From Metaphire vulgaris (taxonomy: Eukaryota > Annelida > Clitellata > Crassiclitellata > Megascolecidae), in the NCBI GenBank assembly GCA_018105865.1, contig CM030861.1, positions 11,132,738 to 11,196,737 on the forward strand: DNA of 64,000 bases, given 5' to 3'. The translations under genes were made by a program, and so were the position numbers. Numbering within the stretch: the first letter of the stretch is position 1; every line of letters begins with the position of its first letter. The notes under the pieces are model-generated. The model made no database searches. It was not told the origin of the DNA and worked only from the letters and a program-made list of their open reading frames with translations. Below are positions 38,591-48,896 of this stretch, one piece after another.

Positions 38591-40072
38591 TCGTTCCACT
38601 GAACTGTTGCTCAGTTTTTCCAGCGCCGATTCGACTGCGAATGCGAATTCCGCAGCGTCTGCTTCCGACTGGAAGTGGAGTCCGGAAATCCTTCCGTCCT
38701 GCTTCCACTGGTGGAAGACGAGAGTCGCTCGATTGTAGACGAAACCACGACGGACTGCGCAGTCCAGAGAAACCTAGACAAAGATCCACTCAGACAGTCA
38801 CACCTATTACCACTGGAGTAGCCAAGGGTGGGTGGGTGGGTGGTACGGAGGTCGCGTCCCCTGTTCGGGCTGGAAGAATTTTTCCGAGCGGGGAAATGGC
38901 ACGGCATATAAGGGGGGGGGCAGGCAGAAGCGATATGCTCCGTGAATCGCTATAATAATGTCGATGTGCCCCCTATTCGGGAATCCTGGTTACGCCACTG
39001 ATTTCTACAGTTCTGCCTTTTAAAAAAAGATGGCAAATATATAATATAATCACTCGTGAAAATGAGGTCAGGTCATTGATGACGTATTAATAATTTTCAT
39101 TTGATTTTCTCCCCACGTATTTTATTTTATTTTATTCTATAGGGCCTATTTCCATTTGTTGAAATGATTTCCGATTTGCGCCTGCCCCTTGTTAGCCTAC
39201 TAGCATTTCTTAGTCAGCGAAACGTAGGCCTATTTCCACGGCCCACAATAGGCCTAAGGCCCTCGGAGGCCTACTCGGTTTTCACTGAGTGACACTGTTT
39301 ATATAGCGCTATTTCTATCTGCCTATTTCTAATTTAACGGAGTGTTTTTCTTGGTTTTCTGTTTCCCGTCATGATAAGTTATCGCTAAATGCGTTTTGCA
39401 TACATTTCCTGCGTCGAACGTCCAAAGTAAAAAATTGTCTCTACCTCCCTCGAGTGACTGACAACCAAAAGCTGAAACCCTTTTTACAAAAGGGCCCTTG
39501 TAAAAACCCCAGTACATTAACCCCCATTAGACCTTGTCTTAAGGCGACCCTGTTTGACGTGGCCTACCCCCCTCAGATTGTCCCCCACCGCCGATCTGAC
39601 TGACTTCCGGCGTGACCTGGTTCTAATTCGGATTGGAATTGGTGCGCCATCGACTGATGGGCAGTGGCGGCTCTAGGATTTGGCAAGTGTGGGGGGGCGT
39701 TGGGGTGGCAACTTCTAATCATGGGGGCCAACCATTTGTTGTTTAATGTATGTAGCATTAAGTATAGGGTCCCAACTGGGGGGAACTGGGGGCCATGCAC
39801 TCAATAGGGGTCACGGACCCCTGGCCCCCACTGCCCTCGGTGGAGCCGCCACTGCTGATGAGTAGTGGCGCCATAGAAGTTGATTGATTGATTGATTGAT
39901 TGACTGATTGACCTTTCGATATCTTACCTCTCCGTTGTCTAATCTTGAACCGAGGATCCGATAGGAGTTGTTGTAGTGGTGATAGAGGATCTGGATGTTA
40001 GATAAACCGATTGGTATCCAGCGTTTGGAGTCGCTTTCGAAAAGCATTACCGTTGCTTTTACGTCCATCAAA
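30713..40072 (-). CDS. ena: Ena/VASP family actin regulator
   Basis: Ena/VASP proteins tetramerise at actin barbed ends, bind FPPPP ligands through EVH1 and promote filament elongation. Minus-strand exons: 40072-39928, 38773-38605, 37981-37539, 34599-34454, 33670-33384, 32700-32524, 31858-31680, 30875-30733. EVH1 is in the first two (ATVMLFESDSKRWIP; YNRATLVFHQWKQ). Then follow a Thr/Ser-rich linker, a poly-Pro run with GLGSALQNAQLRKS as the G-actin motif, MSEMARKLKLRQAKAN as the F-actin motif, a (CAG)10 poly-Gln, and the tetramerisation coil KQELMTFVREEISKAKQEII. Reading through the last donor gives a stop at 30713-30715 after seven residues; a further exon is equally possible. The true start codon is probably in an upstream exon not found; an internal ATG is at 40068. 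Phase fails between exons 3 and 4 listed here (0 versus 2), so a small exon is missing or a base is wrong. An alternative poly-Gln frame in the third exon hits a stop and is rejected. Confidence 0.88.
31261..31438 (+). mobile_element. hAT-like MITE with perfect duplication, in ena intron
   Basis: Opens CAGTGGCGGCTCCACACGGG, closes GAGCCGCCACTG; ATAAAGCG flanks it on both sides (31253-31260, 31439-31446), a perfect 8-bp duplication. Confidence 0.9.
31514..31668 (+). mobile_element. CAGGGATATTTNTAGGATT MITE next to an ena splice donor
   Basis: Ends CAGGGTTGTTTCTAGGATT and AAAAATATCCCTG match the pair at 45420 and 46179. The presumed duplication ATCGGTGG/ATCTGCGG matches at 6 of 8. The right copy of the duplication ends one base from the GT of the minus-strand donor at 31679-31678. 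Confidence 0.7.
31941..32159 (-). mobile_element. hAT-like MITE in ena intron
   Basis: The right end CCTGGCTACGCCACTG is the family end; the left end is CAGTGGTTAACC. Flanks CACAGGAA and CACAAGAA agree at 7 of 8. The interior has GGTGACGACCTTTTTTTGCT, common to this group. Confidence 0.7.
32214..32350. repeat. (TTCTTG)n/(TTC)n pyrimidine array
   Basis: Pyrimidine-rich TTC and TTCTTG units in the ena intron between the F-actin-motif and poly-Gln exons. Confidence 0.85.
32743..33262. repeat. Trinucleotide cluster (ACT)(CTG)16(CAC)n(GAT)n(AAT)n in ena intron
   Basis: Includes about 16 CTG units at 32773-32820 (CAG in the ena sense strand), repeated CAC/CTG blocks to 33117, (GAT)n to 33167 and (AAT)n to 33262. 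Nearly the whole intron between the poly-proline exon and the F-actin exon is trinucleotide repeat. Confidence 0.95.
33822..33935 (+). repeat. Interspersed repeat, copy A
   Basis: Shares AAACTTGGATGAAAA, CAAACCCTATA and CATGGCCT in the same order and spacing with 40615-40735. The two copies lie in the same orientation on either side of the ena 5' exons. Confidence 0.6.
34014..34405 (+). mobile_element. hAT-like MITE, long degenerate copy
   Basis: Opens CAGGGGCGGTTCCACG and closes GGAGCCGCCACTG; about 390 bp, partially matched flanks GCGGCGAG/GCGATGAA. Confidence 0.5.
34614..34706. repeat. (AAT)n(ATT)n mirror microsatellite at an ena acceptor
   Basis: AAT repeats switch to ATT repeats, making an inverted repeat. 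On the minus strand the array reaches to within 15 bases of the acceptor of the exon starting at 34599. Confidence 0.95.
34708..35092 (-). mobile_element. hAT-like MITE (CAGTGGCGGCT family) interrupted by another hAT-like MITE
   Basis: The right end GTGGAGCCGCCACTG and the internal GGTCCCAACAGGGG-type segment identify the family. Its other terminus is missing next to the (ATT)n array. The 300-bp element at 34766-35065 is inserted inside it. Confidence 0.7.
34766..35065 (+). mobile_element. Nested hAT-like MITE with perfect 8-bp duplication
   Basis: Ends CAGAGGCGTAGCGAGGG and CTTCGCTACGCCTCTG are inverted repeats. CCCGGCAC occurs at 34758-34765 and 35066-35073. Interior units TGACGAGCAAAAA-GGTCG recur twice. 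Confidence 0.9.
35349..35428 (-). mobile_element. 80-bp TTAA MITE (piggyBac-like), copy 5
   Basis: Exactly 80 bp from TTAA to TTAA, in the ena intron, reverse orientation, with one shared substitution (TATCCATCC) also present in copy 7. Confidence 0.92.
35573..35626. repeat. (GT)n microsatellite
   Basis: About 54 bases of GT dinucleotides. Confidence 0.95.
35904..36186. repeat. (GA)n, (GA)n and (ACTG)n arrays
   Basis: Two (GA)n arrays separated by a short imperfect duplication (AGATATAAA-GAGACAACTTAG), then about 75 bases of the tetranucleotide ACTG. Confidence 0.95.
36298..36377 (-). mobile_element. 80-bp TTAA MITE (piggyBac-like), copy 6
   Basis: Exactly 80 bp; one substitution in the terminal CCCC. 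Confidence 0.92.
36378..37151. other. ena intron sequence with a short tandem duplication
   Basis: Only a 24-base unit (AAATGGAGGCATAGGTC core) repeated about 2.5 times at 36628-36690 stands out. A small missing ena exon could lie in this interval. Confidence 0.4.
37152..37523 (+). mobile_element. hAT-like MITE hosting a second MITE, next to an ena donor
   Basis: Ends CATTGGCGTAGCCATG and CCTGGCTACGCCCCAGTG. It ends 14 bases from the GT of the ena donor at 37538-37537. The element at 37265-37433 is inserted inside. Confidence 0.65.
37265..37433 (+). mobile_element. Nested MITE with CAGTGTTTTATCCAG ends
   Basis: Ends CAGTGTTTTATCCAGACTCC and CTGGATAAAACACTG are near-perfect inverted repeats, 169 bp. 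A sibling with a clear 8-bp duplication is at 62746-62930. Confidence 0.8.
38129..38592. repeat. (ACT)n/(ACC)n/(ATT)n megacluster in ena intron
   Basis: About 325 bases of ACT and ACC repeats with CTG interruptions, then about 120 bases of ATT repeats. On the minus strand the array begins only about 12 bases after the donor of the second EVH1 exon. Confidence 0.95.
38810..38999 (+). mobile_element. hAT-like MITE in ena intron
   Basis: Ends CACTGGAGTAGCCAAGGG and AATCCTGGTTACGCCACTG; no clean duplication visible. Confidence 0.55.
39662..39854 (-). mobile_element. hAT-like MITE, CAGTGGCGGCT family
   Basis: Reverse-oriented copy with GTGGAGCCGCCACTG and CAGTGGCGGCTCTAGG ends. Flanks CTGATGGG and CTGATGAG agree at 7 of 8. 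Confidence 0.85.
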
Positions 40073-40296
40073 CTGCGCTCCGCCCTTTTCGAATACGAAA
40101 AAAAAACCAGAAGAGGTTGCATAGGCGGATTTTATTAAAGGCTAGGGTAGCCTACCCAACTAATCCCACCTAACGAGTTGGAACTTTATTTCAATAATTT
40201 TTGGAAAGTTACTCTAATTATTGAGTCAAGATCGAATATTTTGACTACTTTATTGTCGACCTGTTTCACATGTTAAAAGTTACCCATATAGGTGTA

Positions 40297-40612
<316 letters not shown>

Positions 40613-40614
40613 AT

Positions 40615-40735
40615 AGGTGTAAACTTGGATGAAAACGTGAGTGCCAAACCCTATAGTTCTACTTTTCCCTTCCATGGCCTATTCAGTCAGAAAGTGAGAG
40701 GGAGGGAGCCACAGGGAGGTCGAGTCTTGAGGCCT
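40615..40735 (+). repeat. Interspersed repeat, copy B
   Basis: Pair of the repeat at 33822-33935; both end in a G-rich stretch and a TGAGGCCT-like box. Confidence 0.6.
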
Positions 40736-40962
40736 GTGGAACTCGCCCCCTAAACTTGTAAATCTAGATCAAAATTATTGTTAAATTTGAGTTGAGAAGC
40801 TGAGACAGAAAGTTGAATAAAGTCTGCGGAAAATCGCTGAAAACCCGACGCGGCTACACTAACTTCAAAACGAAAACGTATAAAAATGCCAAAGCCTCAA
40901 ATCTTAGCCCTAGATAAATAAATAAACAAATAGGCGGTTGTAGCGAATCCTGGATGGATTTT

Positions 40963-40985
40963 TATCATCATCATCATCCATCATC

Positions 40986-41062
<77 letters not shown>
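40963..41062. repeat. (CAT)n microsatellite
   Basis: About 100 bases of CAT repeats. Confidence 0.95.
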
Positions 41063-41066
<4 letters not shown>

Positions 41067-41411
41067 CTACTCACGATGCGTTGTGATATCCAAATCCGTA
41101 TCCATTCTCCATATCCCTTTATTTGATTTCTCTATATGATCTTCAACGAAAAAAGGGTTCGACTTCTTAGTGCAGACAGATAATATTTTTCTTGTGTACA
41201 GAAACCGCTTTGAGAATAATTCGATTCAACGGTCTATATCTTTTCAGCAGCGCCAGCAGCTATTTATGTCGACCGACGTCGAGTGACGGAGAGAAGGGAA
41301 AATAATGAGTGTCCGATGACAAACACAAGATTGACGCACATTATCTTTATTATCAGAGGCACGACGCGATGCGGCGTTTGGCATATTAATGATTCCTTCG
41401 AATGACGGATG

Positions 41412-41413
<2 letters not shown>

Positions 41414-41478
<65 letters not shown>

Positions 41479-41658
41479 TCATCATTAGCCATTATGTTTA
41501 ACAACAGACCCCCCACCCCCACCCCACTACTCACGTCAACTCGGCTCATCTGCCCCGAGTCTATCACAGAACGACCGTTGCTGCCACAGCTGGCCGCGAT
41601 AGTAAATATAATAAAACTGCTACTGCTGCTGCTGCTGCTCCTCCTCCTCCTCTTCGTC

Positions 41659-41719
<61 letters not shown>

Positions 41720-41740
41720 CTCCTCCTCCTCCTCCTACTG

Positions 41741-41776
<36 letters not shown>

Positions 41777-41905
41777 GGCCCACTGCTATTGCTGCTACTA
41801 CTACTGCACCACTGCTACTACTACTACTACTACTGCTACTGCTGCACCACCACCACTGCTACTGCTACTACTACTACTACTACTACTGGGCTACTACTGC
41901 TGCTG

Positions 41906-41967
<62 letters not shown>

Positions 41968-41968
41968 G
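41414..41968. repeat. (CT)n and long (ACT/CTG/CTC)n arrays
   Basis: (CT)n at 41414-41474 and, from 41619, about 350 bases of ACT repeats broken by CTG, CTC and CAC blocks. Confidence 0.95.
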
Positions 41969-42080
41969 CGAATACTGATATGATATAGTTGAGCGAAGAT
42001 GATCCTCTAGAGTCTAGGCCCTATATTTAGGTTATTTCATTATTACTCAAATGTCAGGCTCCAAACAAGTGCATTGAATA

Positions 42081-42160
42081 TTAACCCCTTAACCGTGTAT
42101 TTAACTGTAACTCAATGTAAAATGGATGGATATATCCGGGATCCCCAGTTAAGGGGTTAA
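42081..42160 (-). mobile_element. 80-bp TTAA MITE (piggyBac-like), copy 7
   Basis: Exactly 80 bp, shares the TATCCATCC variant with copy 5. Confidence 0.92.
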
Positions 42161-42638
42161 TGCGGCTACTGTGGAATTAAGCCATGTTTGTGAACCGTAT
42201 AGATATGCCATTCCAAGTCGTTATCAATCTAGACTGTCTGTATGTATGTCTGTCTGTCTGTCTGTCTGGCGACAGTATCCAGACAGATGAAGGTAATTAT
42301 TATTATTATTATTATTATTATCAGGAATGTCAGTGGGCATATAGTCGTCTTTTAAAATAGTTTTTGATAAGGAAATTTGTATAGGCCTAATAATGGAACA
42401 AACAGCTTCCGGAAGAGAAAATGCATACACAGCGCAAAATAGGACTACAGTAGATCTTCGATATAACGTATACTCGATTATGAAGTATTCATAAAATCTA
42501 AAACTTCTATAGCGCCACTCCATAATGCGCAGTAGCATCAACCGATGGCACGCCAAATCGTAATCATTTCTAGTACCGCAATGTACGGTCTCGTGTGAAG
42601 TGTTACCATATTGTATGGTGTTGGTTACGACGTACCTA

Positions 42639-42641
<3 letters not shown>

Positions 42642-42724
<83 letters not shown>

Positions 42725-42768
42725 TGATTTAAAGTGGTTTAGGAGGCTAAGTAAGCCTTTGTGAACCT
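42642..42768 (+). repeat. (AAT)n array with the conserved 3' flank motif, third copy
   Basis: (AAT)n then TGATTTAAAGTGGTTTAGG and AGGCTAAGTAAGCC. Confidence 0.85.
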
Positions 42769-43784
42769 CGGACATAACGTACTCGATTTTACACACCCAT
42801 TGAGTACGTAATAATTAAGTCCTACTGTAGTTTATGGGAGCATTCTATATTCTACATTCTACACGTCACTAGTTGACTAAATTAGAATGGGACAGGTTAC
42901 TTATTACCGTTACAGTCGTTCCTACAAAAAACCGAAATGTTTATTCTATGTGAATATTGAGCTTGTTTCGATTTAAACGAATTTCCAAATTTAAAAAAAA
43001 ACTAGTTTGGCAATGTTAGTATACCCCCTGGCGACAGCTGATGTACCCCTAGGGATACATGTACCACCGGTTGGGAACCGCTGATATAGATAACATATAG
43101 TATATATAATATATAAAATATATAATATATATAACACCATATCTATATATAAATAATATATGTATACTATATAACAATATACCCCAAAAATTATACTACC
43201 ACCACCCCAATCAAATTCCTGGCTACGCCCCTGTAGCTGGAATTTTCAAACAAGACTAGGCTATTACATCGCATTAGATTATTTCTGTGACAGCAAATGC
43301 ATATATAGGCCTACGCTCAATGCAATTTAGGCCTAGCCATCATATCCACGTTTAATTCCATATTGTTATAGGCCTATTGCAGGCTAATTTTATAATTATA
43401 GTTAACTGTGAAGGTATTTATGATACGCAAGTCAGATGTCTGTACAGCGTTATTTTGGACAGAAGCCCAATGATTTCCATTAGGCCGTTTAGGCCGGTTG
43501 TGGGGGATGGACCGGCGGTAGGGTCGATCGAAGGCCAGTATAGGCCTACTAGGGACAGCCTAACTATTACGTCATCGATGACGACATGGTTCTGAGAACT
43601 TGATCTAAAGAGGAATCGATTACTCTATAATTTGTTGTGAGAAGTGGAAGTTTTATTTGGAAGACGCAAAGAGTTGGATAATTATTAATTACAGAGAAAT
43701 CAGAATTTATCACAAGTCGGAAGAAGCAAAACAACATCTGACTGAGTTTCATACATTTGATTCTCAAGATTCAAGAGGGTCCCG

Positions 43785-43855
43785 TAGTAGTAGCAGTAGT
43801 AGTAAATTATTATTATTATTATTATTATTATTAGTAGTAGTAGTAGTAGTAGTAG

Positions 43856-43935
<80 letters not shown>

Positions 43936-43936
43936 T
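43785..43936. repeat. (AGT)n(ATT)n(AGT)n microsatellite
   Basis: About 150 bases of AGT repeats with a central ATT block. Confidence 0.95.
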
Positions 43937-44178
43937 CATAATGCCTGTGTGAGCCAATCGACGCCACTTAAAACCCGGATCAATGCAAGCGGATGGACAC
44001 ACGTACGGACACATCTACGATACGTAATGCAGTGCTCTAGGCTATATGTGCTAGAGTACAGCGTAGACGTATACGACGGCGTCCAGATTCCAACCGCTGC
44101 AGGAGAGTTTCGCGCATGCAAGCAGACGACCATGGGAAACATTCAGTCTTAAAGCAAAGGAAACAGAATCTTGAATCC

Positions 44179-44481
<303 letters not shown>

Positions 44482-44904
44482 GATACCGAGGCGTCTGGTG
44501 CAGATTCCTTAGCGAGCTGCAGAAGGCAGCAGAAGCAGTTCCGTTGGCTTTTGGTCTGCCTTGCGGGTTACATATTCTGTTTACCATCTGGTAGCATGCA
44601 ATCCATGCTTTTACGACCCCCCTCCCCCAGGACGCGAAGCCCAGAGGTAGCTCAGGTAGGTATGGGAAGCCATTCTTCGTCCGAGGGCGGCCAAGAAGAC
44701 CGTTTCTGGTTTTCGTTGTGATTGCAGAGAACTTCTTGTGCGCAGAAACTTCAGCACAGATTGCACAGGCGATTAGTCGATTTTGGACTGGTTTTACTGG
44801 AGGTTTTACCGGATAATTAAGTAATTAATTGTGGAACCGGTTAACCGTTAAAAGATTTCTACCTTATATATCTCGGCCGATCGAGTAATTTTATTTGCCA
44901 CGTC

Positions 44905-46936
44905 ATGTTCCCCTACAGTCAAACAACGGTTAAGGTTTTCATCTCGTCGGTCTCCATGAACAAAGAGGTTGGCGGTACACAATAATTTTTGCTGATCTCA
45001 TTTTTTGATCTTATTTGAGATTATCAGGCCCCATCAGAAGGAGGCGGGGGGTCCAGGCAGGCCACTTGGCCCCGGCCTCTGCTTAAAATGGGGTTTCAAA
45101 AATAACTAGCCTATATAAATTAAAATATATTATAAGCAATTACATGTCTCTATACGGATTTCCAGATACTGCGAGGTCGATTTCCAAGGCAGTGGCGGCT
45201 CCACTGGGGGCATTTGAGAGCCTGGCCCCAGTGGCCCCAGTTGGGACCCTATACTTAATGCTACATACATTAAACAACAAATGGTTGGCCCCCATGATTA
45301 GAAGTTGCCACCCCAACGCCCCCCCCCCACTTGCCAAATCCTAGAGCCGCCACTGTTCCAAGGCACCGTGTTTCTCTAGCTTAGCGCGAAACTGCTGGTG
45401 ATGCGGGCGACGATACTAACAGGGATAGTTCTAGGATTGTGAATTTGGGGGTGTGGATCTCAAATTGGGGGTGTCGGAGATAATTAGTATGCATTTTGTA
45501 CGCATACCATTGTCACATTACCACACTTGGGGGTGTCGACCTCAAATTGGGGGTGTGTGTTAAGAGGGCGTGTAAAAATATTCCTGGATCATAGTAAGCA
45601 CACCTGTCTTCTGTTTGACGCCAGGTGAAACAGTTGCAGCAGAGGGTCCTACAGGTTCTGGAGGCGAGACAGATTCCTCACGTTCGGCTGGACATCGCCA
45701 CTGACAAGAACGCCAAAAGGGAATTCCGCCTCTACATGCGCACCGACAAAGCCTCTACCCCTCAGATCTTCACTGGGGACCAGCACTGTGGTGTACTTAG
45801 CAGCTATATTTCACATTAGACCTATAGGCCTACAGTATAGTTCGCCTACGTAATTGATGGTGTCCTAAAGTTTGATTATAGTGATAGGCTATGAACAAAA
45901 ATTTCACTAGGCCGCCAATGTTCTTGATCCTTATTCATCCTATTTAGCTCTTTAAAATGTAAACTCAGTCCAATATCTCACAATAAATATCTGAATTTAA
46001 CTATATGTACATTTCTGGTTAGACTGTAGGCCTATAGCTCTTATAGCATATTGTATGTTATAAAATTTTGCGTTTGATTATTAGTAGGGCCTAGCATCAG
46101 TTCGCTGGAGACTAAAGCAGGCCGATGCTTATTTCTGTTTGCTCTGTACGGTTTAAGAATATTGAATTTTCTATGCACCAGGGATATTTTTACACCCCTC
46201 TAACACTCCTCAACACCCTCAATTTGAGGTCGACACCCCCCAATTTGGTAATGTGACAATGGTATGCATAAAACATGGAATGCATACTAATTAACTCCGG
46301 ACACCCCCAATTTGAGGTCGACACCTCCCAAAATTCACAATCCTAGAAATATCCCTGCTATACTCTGTAGATTTAACTGTGTTTTAGGATTATGAAGCCT
46401 TCTATTGGGCCGTGGAAGATGAGAAACTGGAGGAATTTCTTAAGCTGAAACCTCCTGAAAAACCAAAGGCCAAAGAGGACGCGGCAAAAGCGTCGACTGA
46501 TGCAGGTAAAGGAGATGACAAGGCAAACGAAGCGGTACCACCACCACCACCAGCAGCAGCAGCAGCAGCAGCTTCTAAAGAGCCATTGAATTCAGTTGGA
46601 GATGCTACGAAAGACAAGAAAGAAACGCCAAAACTTTCAACAGAAGTTAAGAGCAAGGCTGATGAAAGTAGGCCAAACGATGGAAAGAAGGAGTCTCAAG
46701 AGAAGGAAGAGGATGCGGAAGAGGATGCAGAAGAAGAAGAGGAGGAGGAGGAGGAAGAGGAGGAAGAGGAAGAGGACGAGGAAGATGAAGAAGAGAAGAA
46801 AGAGATGGATATAGAGAAGAAAGGGAAGAAAGTATGTGAAGATGAGGAAGACGATGAAGAGGAGGAGAAAGAGGATATAAAGAAAGTGAATAAAGAGGAT
46901 AAGAAAGAAGAGGTAGACGAGGAAGAGGGAGAAGAA

Positions 46937-46969
<33 letters not shown>

Positions 46970-47652
46970 CAAAAGAAAGAGGAGAAGACAGAGGAGAAGA
47001 AAGAAAAGAAAGAGAAGAAAGAAGAGAAGAAAGAAGAGAAAGAGGAGAAGACAGAGGAGAAGACAGAAAAGAAAGAGGAGAAGAAAGAAGAGAAAGAAGG
47101 AGAGAGCAAGAACAAGGAACGAAAAGAAGACGAAGAGAGCGTGAAGAAAGAACAAAAGAAAGACCCAGAAAAACCGTTGGCGCTAGAAAAAGCAACACAA
47201 CGTCCACCGTCAACCGTCAACTCAACGTCCACCGTCCACCTCCACCTCCCCCCACCCCCCCACCACCACCCCTCCTAAAGACGACTCCGGGCCTCCGAAA
47301 AAAGCTTTCTCGCTGAAGGAAGACCTTCAAAACGCCGCTCCGCTTAAGCGCGTCGCCCCCAGGTCTCTGCTACCGCAGCCTCCCTCAAGGCCGCCCCACT
47401 GAAGCCCAGCGCCCTAAAGGCCGGCGCATCGAGGACCGGACCCCCAACGGCCGCCGACATCCGGAGTACGCTCGCGAAACTCGGTACCGGTACTTCGACG
47501 AGACCGTCTCCATTGAAAACAACGGGTCTGTCTAAAACCCCGTCTTCTCTCCTCAAAGCGGAAGTTCCAAGGCAGTCTCCCCGATTCCTTCTTCTCCGTC
47601 CGCAGCTAAAACGGCGTCTTTAGCGCAATCGTCAAGACTTAAAAAGACTTAG
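44905..47652 (+). CDS. SH3BGR: SH3BGR-like thioredoxin-fold protein with Glu/Lys-rich tail
   Basis: The family has a glutaredoxin-like fold that lacks redox cysteines and binds partner proteins. Exons: 44905-44967, 45625-45792, 46388-47652, all phase 0. The thioredoxin-like domain covers residues 9-100: KVFISSVSMNKE, QQRVLQVLEARQIPHVRLDI, TPQIFTGDQHCG, DYEAFYWAVEDEKLEEFL. A tail of about 200 residues dominated by Glu, Lys and Asp follows, then a Ser/Pro/Lys/Ala-rich C terminus. The first continuous frame stops at 47278, but coding character continues in shifted frames: PPKDDSGPPKKAFSLKEDL, then KAAPLKPSALKAGAS, then SPSAAKTASLAQSSRLKKT to TAG at 47650-47652. This implies shifts near 47245-47262 (extra base or two missing, in a C run), 47355-47366 and about 47558 (each one base missing); corrected length is near 498 aa. 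The ATG at 44905 is in frame, but CCTACAG just after it could instead be an acceptor. Confidence 0.82.
45190..45355 (+). mobile_element. hAT-like MITE with perfect duplication in SH3BGR intron 1
   Basis: Ends CAGTGGCGGCTCCACTGGGG and AGAGCCGCCACTG; TTCCAAGG on both sides (45182-45189, 45356-45363). Confidence 0.92.
45420..45586 (+). mobile_element. CAGGGATA MITE upstream of SH3BGR exon 2
   Basis: Begins CAGGGATAGTTCTAGGATTG and ends AAAAATATTCCTG; contains two CAAATTGGGGGTGT units. It stops 38 bases before exon 2 and is in opposite orientation to the copy at 46179-46357. Confidence 0.8.
46179..46357 (-). mobile_element. CAGGGATA MITE upstream of SH3BGR exon 3
   Basis: Reverse-oriented sibling of 45420-45586 with CAGGGATATTTTTACACC and TCCTAGAAATATCCCTG ends; flanks CTATGCAC/CTATACTC match at 6 of 8. 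It ends 30 bases before exon 3. Confidence 0.8.
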
Positions 47653-48896
47653 CTGTCAACTTGTATAGCCAACTGTAGCATAACGAATTAACAATAATAA
47701 CATTTTATCTTCTGCGTATCGAGATTTTGCTGTGTTTAGACTATTTATCGAACGGTGGAAATCACGCAATCTCAATCTGTCACAGCCCAAAGACATAGGG
47801 AACCTTTTAGTTTAGAAGCTCGGTTGCTTTTCGAAAGTTAACTATCCCGACAGTCGCTCTCTCAAATTTTTTCAAATTCACAAAAACTGCGAAAACTAGC
47901 AGACTGATTTGTACACTGTAGGAGCTTGCATGAACTGCCTGTTCGCATGGATTTTCAAAGACGTCACATAAGCCATGATTAAGTCTAATAAATTGTGTTT
48001 TGGTAGCGGCGTAGCCATGGTTCCGGAATATAGTGCACATCGAAATTGTACGGTTAAAAAGTCTCCGATTGAGACAGGCGAGCACAAAATAAAAAGGAGA
48101 CTAATAAAAGAATTCCTTGCACATTCACGTAGTCCTACCCATTCTATTCGTATTCGATCACGTCTTAGCTACCCCTCAATATTTTAGACGGTTTTTGCGT
48201 AAATTCCACAACAGGTCCCAACCAGAATTTCCAGAAAGAGCCCCGTTCTCCCTCATGGCTACGCCGATACGACGATACCTATCGATCCGTTGTTTTTTCG
48301 GTCTGCCACCTGGTCGATGTTTTCCTGATCATCCTGAAAGCGTCTCCGGAATTGGCCATGAAGGAGATGGATCCGCCGGTTTCGAAACGACAATACCATC
48401 CTTCCCACCCTCTCTGGTGACGTGCCAGTATCGGATCCGGGACATGGTTTCTAGACAATGCAAAGGCCTACCGCTTGCTTCGTGAACTATAGCTAACAAC
48501 CCTCACATGACGAACTGGAACTGCCCTACTACCATGCAAAAAAATTAAATTTTGTGCGACATCACTAAATTACTTTAGTGCGCCATTTACTCAACTGTTT
48601 TGAAAGACCAATTTCATAACATTTCAGCAGCATCTCTCCATGATCACGCTTCGTAAAAAGGCGCATCATAATCAAAGCGGAAGTTGGTTGATCAGCAGTT
48701 TAATAACAAAAACAAAAAGTGGAATTGTGCAAGGCATAGATTCTAAAATCTATGGTACCATCAAGGCGTATACGTACATGATAGATGTATGTAAGCGATA
48801 TAAAAGAACTGAAATTAATCGGATTAATCGGAAAATTAGAAAATTATTAGACAGTTGAACGCATTTGTTTTCGTCGTCGTTATTCTGAGGCGTATT
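47653..48896. other. SH3BGR-EIF3J intergenic region
   Basis: Holds the 3' flank of SH3BGR, a degraded hAT-like MITE at about 48005-48268 (GGCGTAGCCATGG and CATGGCTACGCC ends) and the presumed EIF3J promoter. No further gene seen. Confidence 0.5.

Noticed and set aside
46637..47232. Minus-strand frames rich in Phe/Leu or Ser opposite the SH3BGR tail
   Set aside because: They are the antisense of GAA/GAG/AAG codons. The Phe/Leu frame imitates a membrane protein but has no conserved content.
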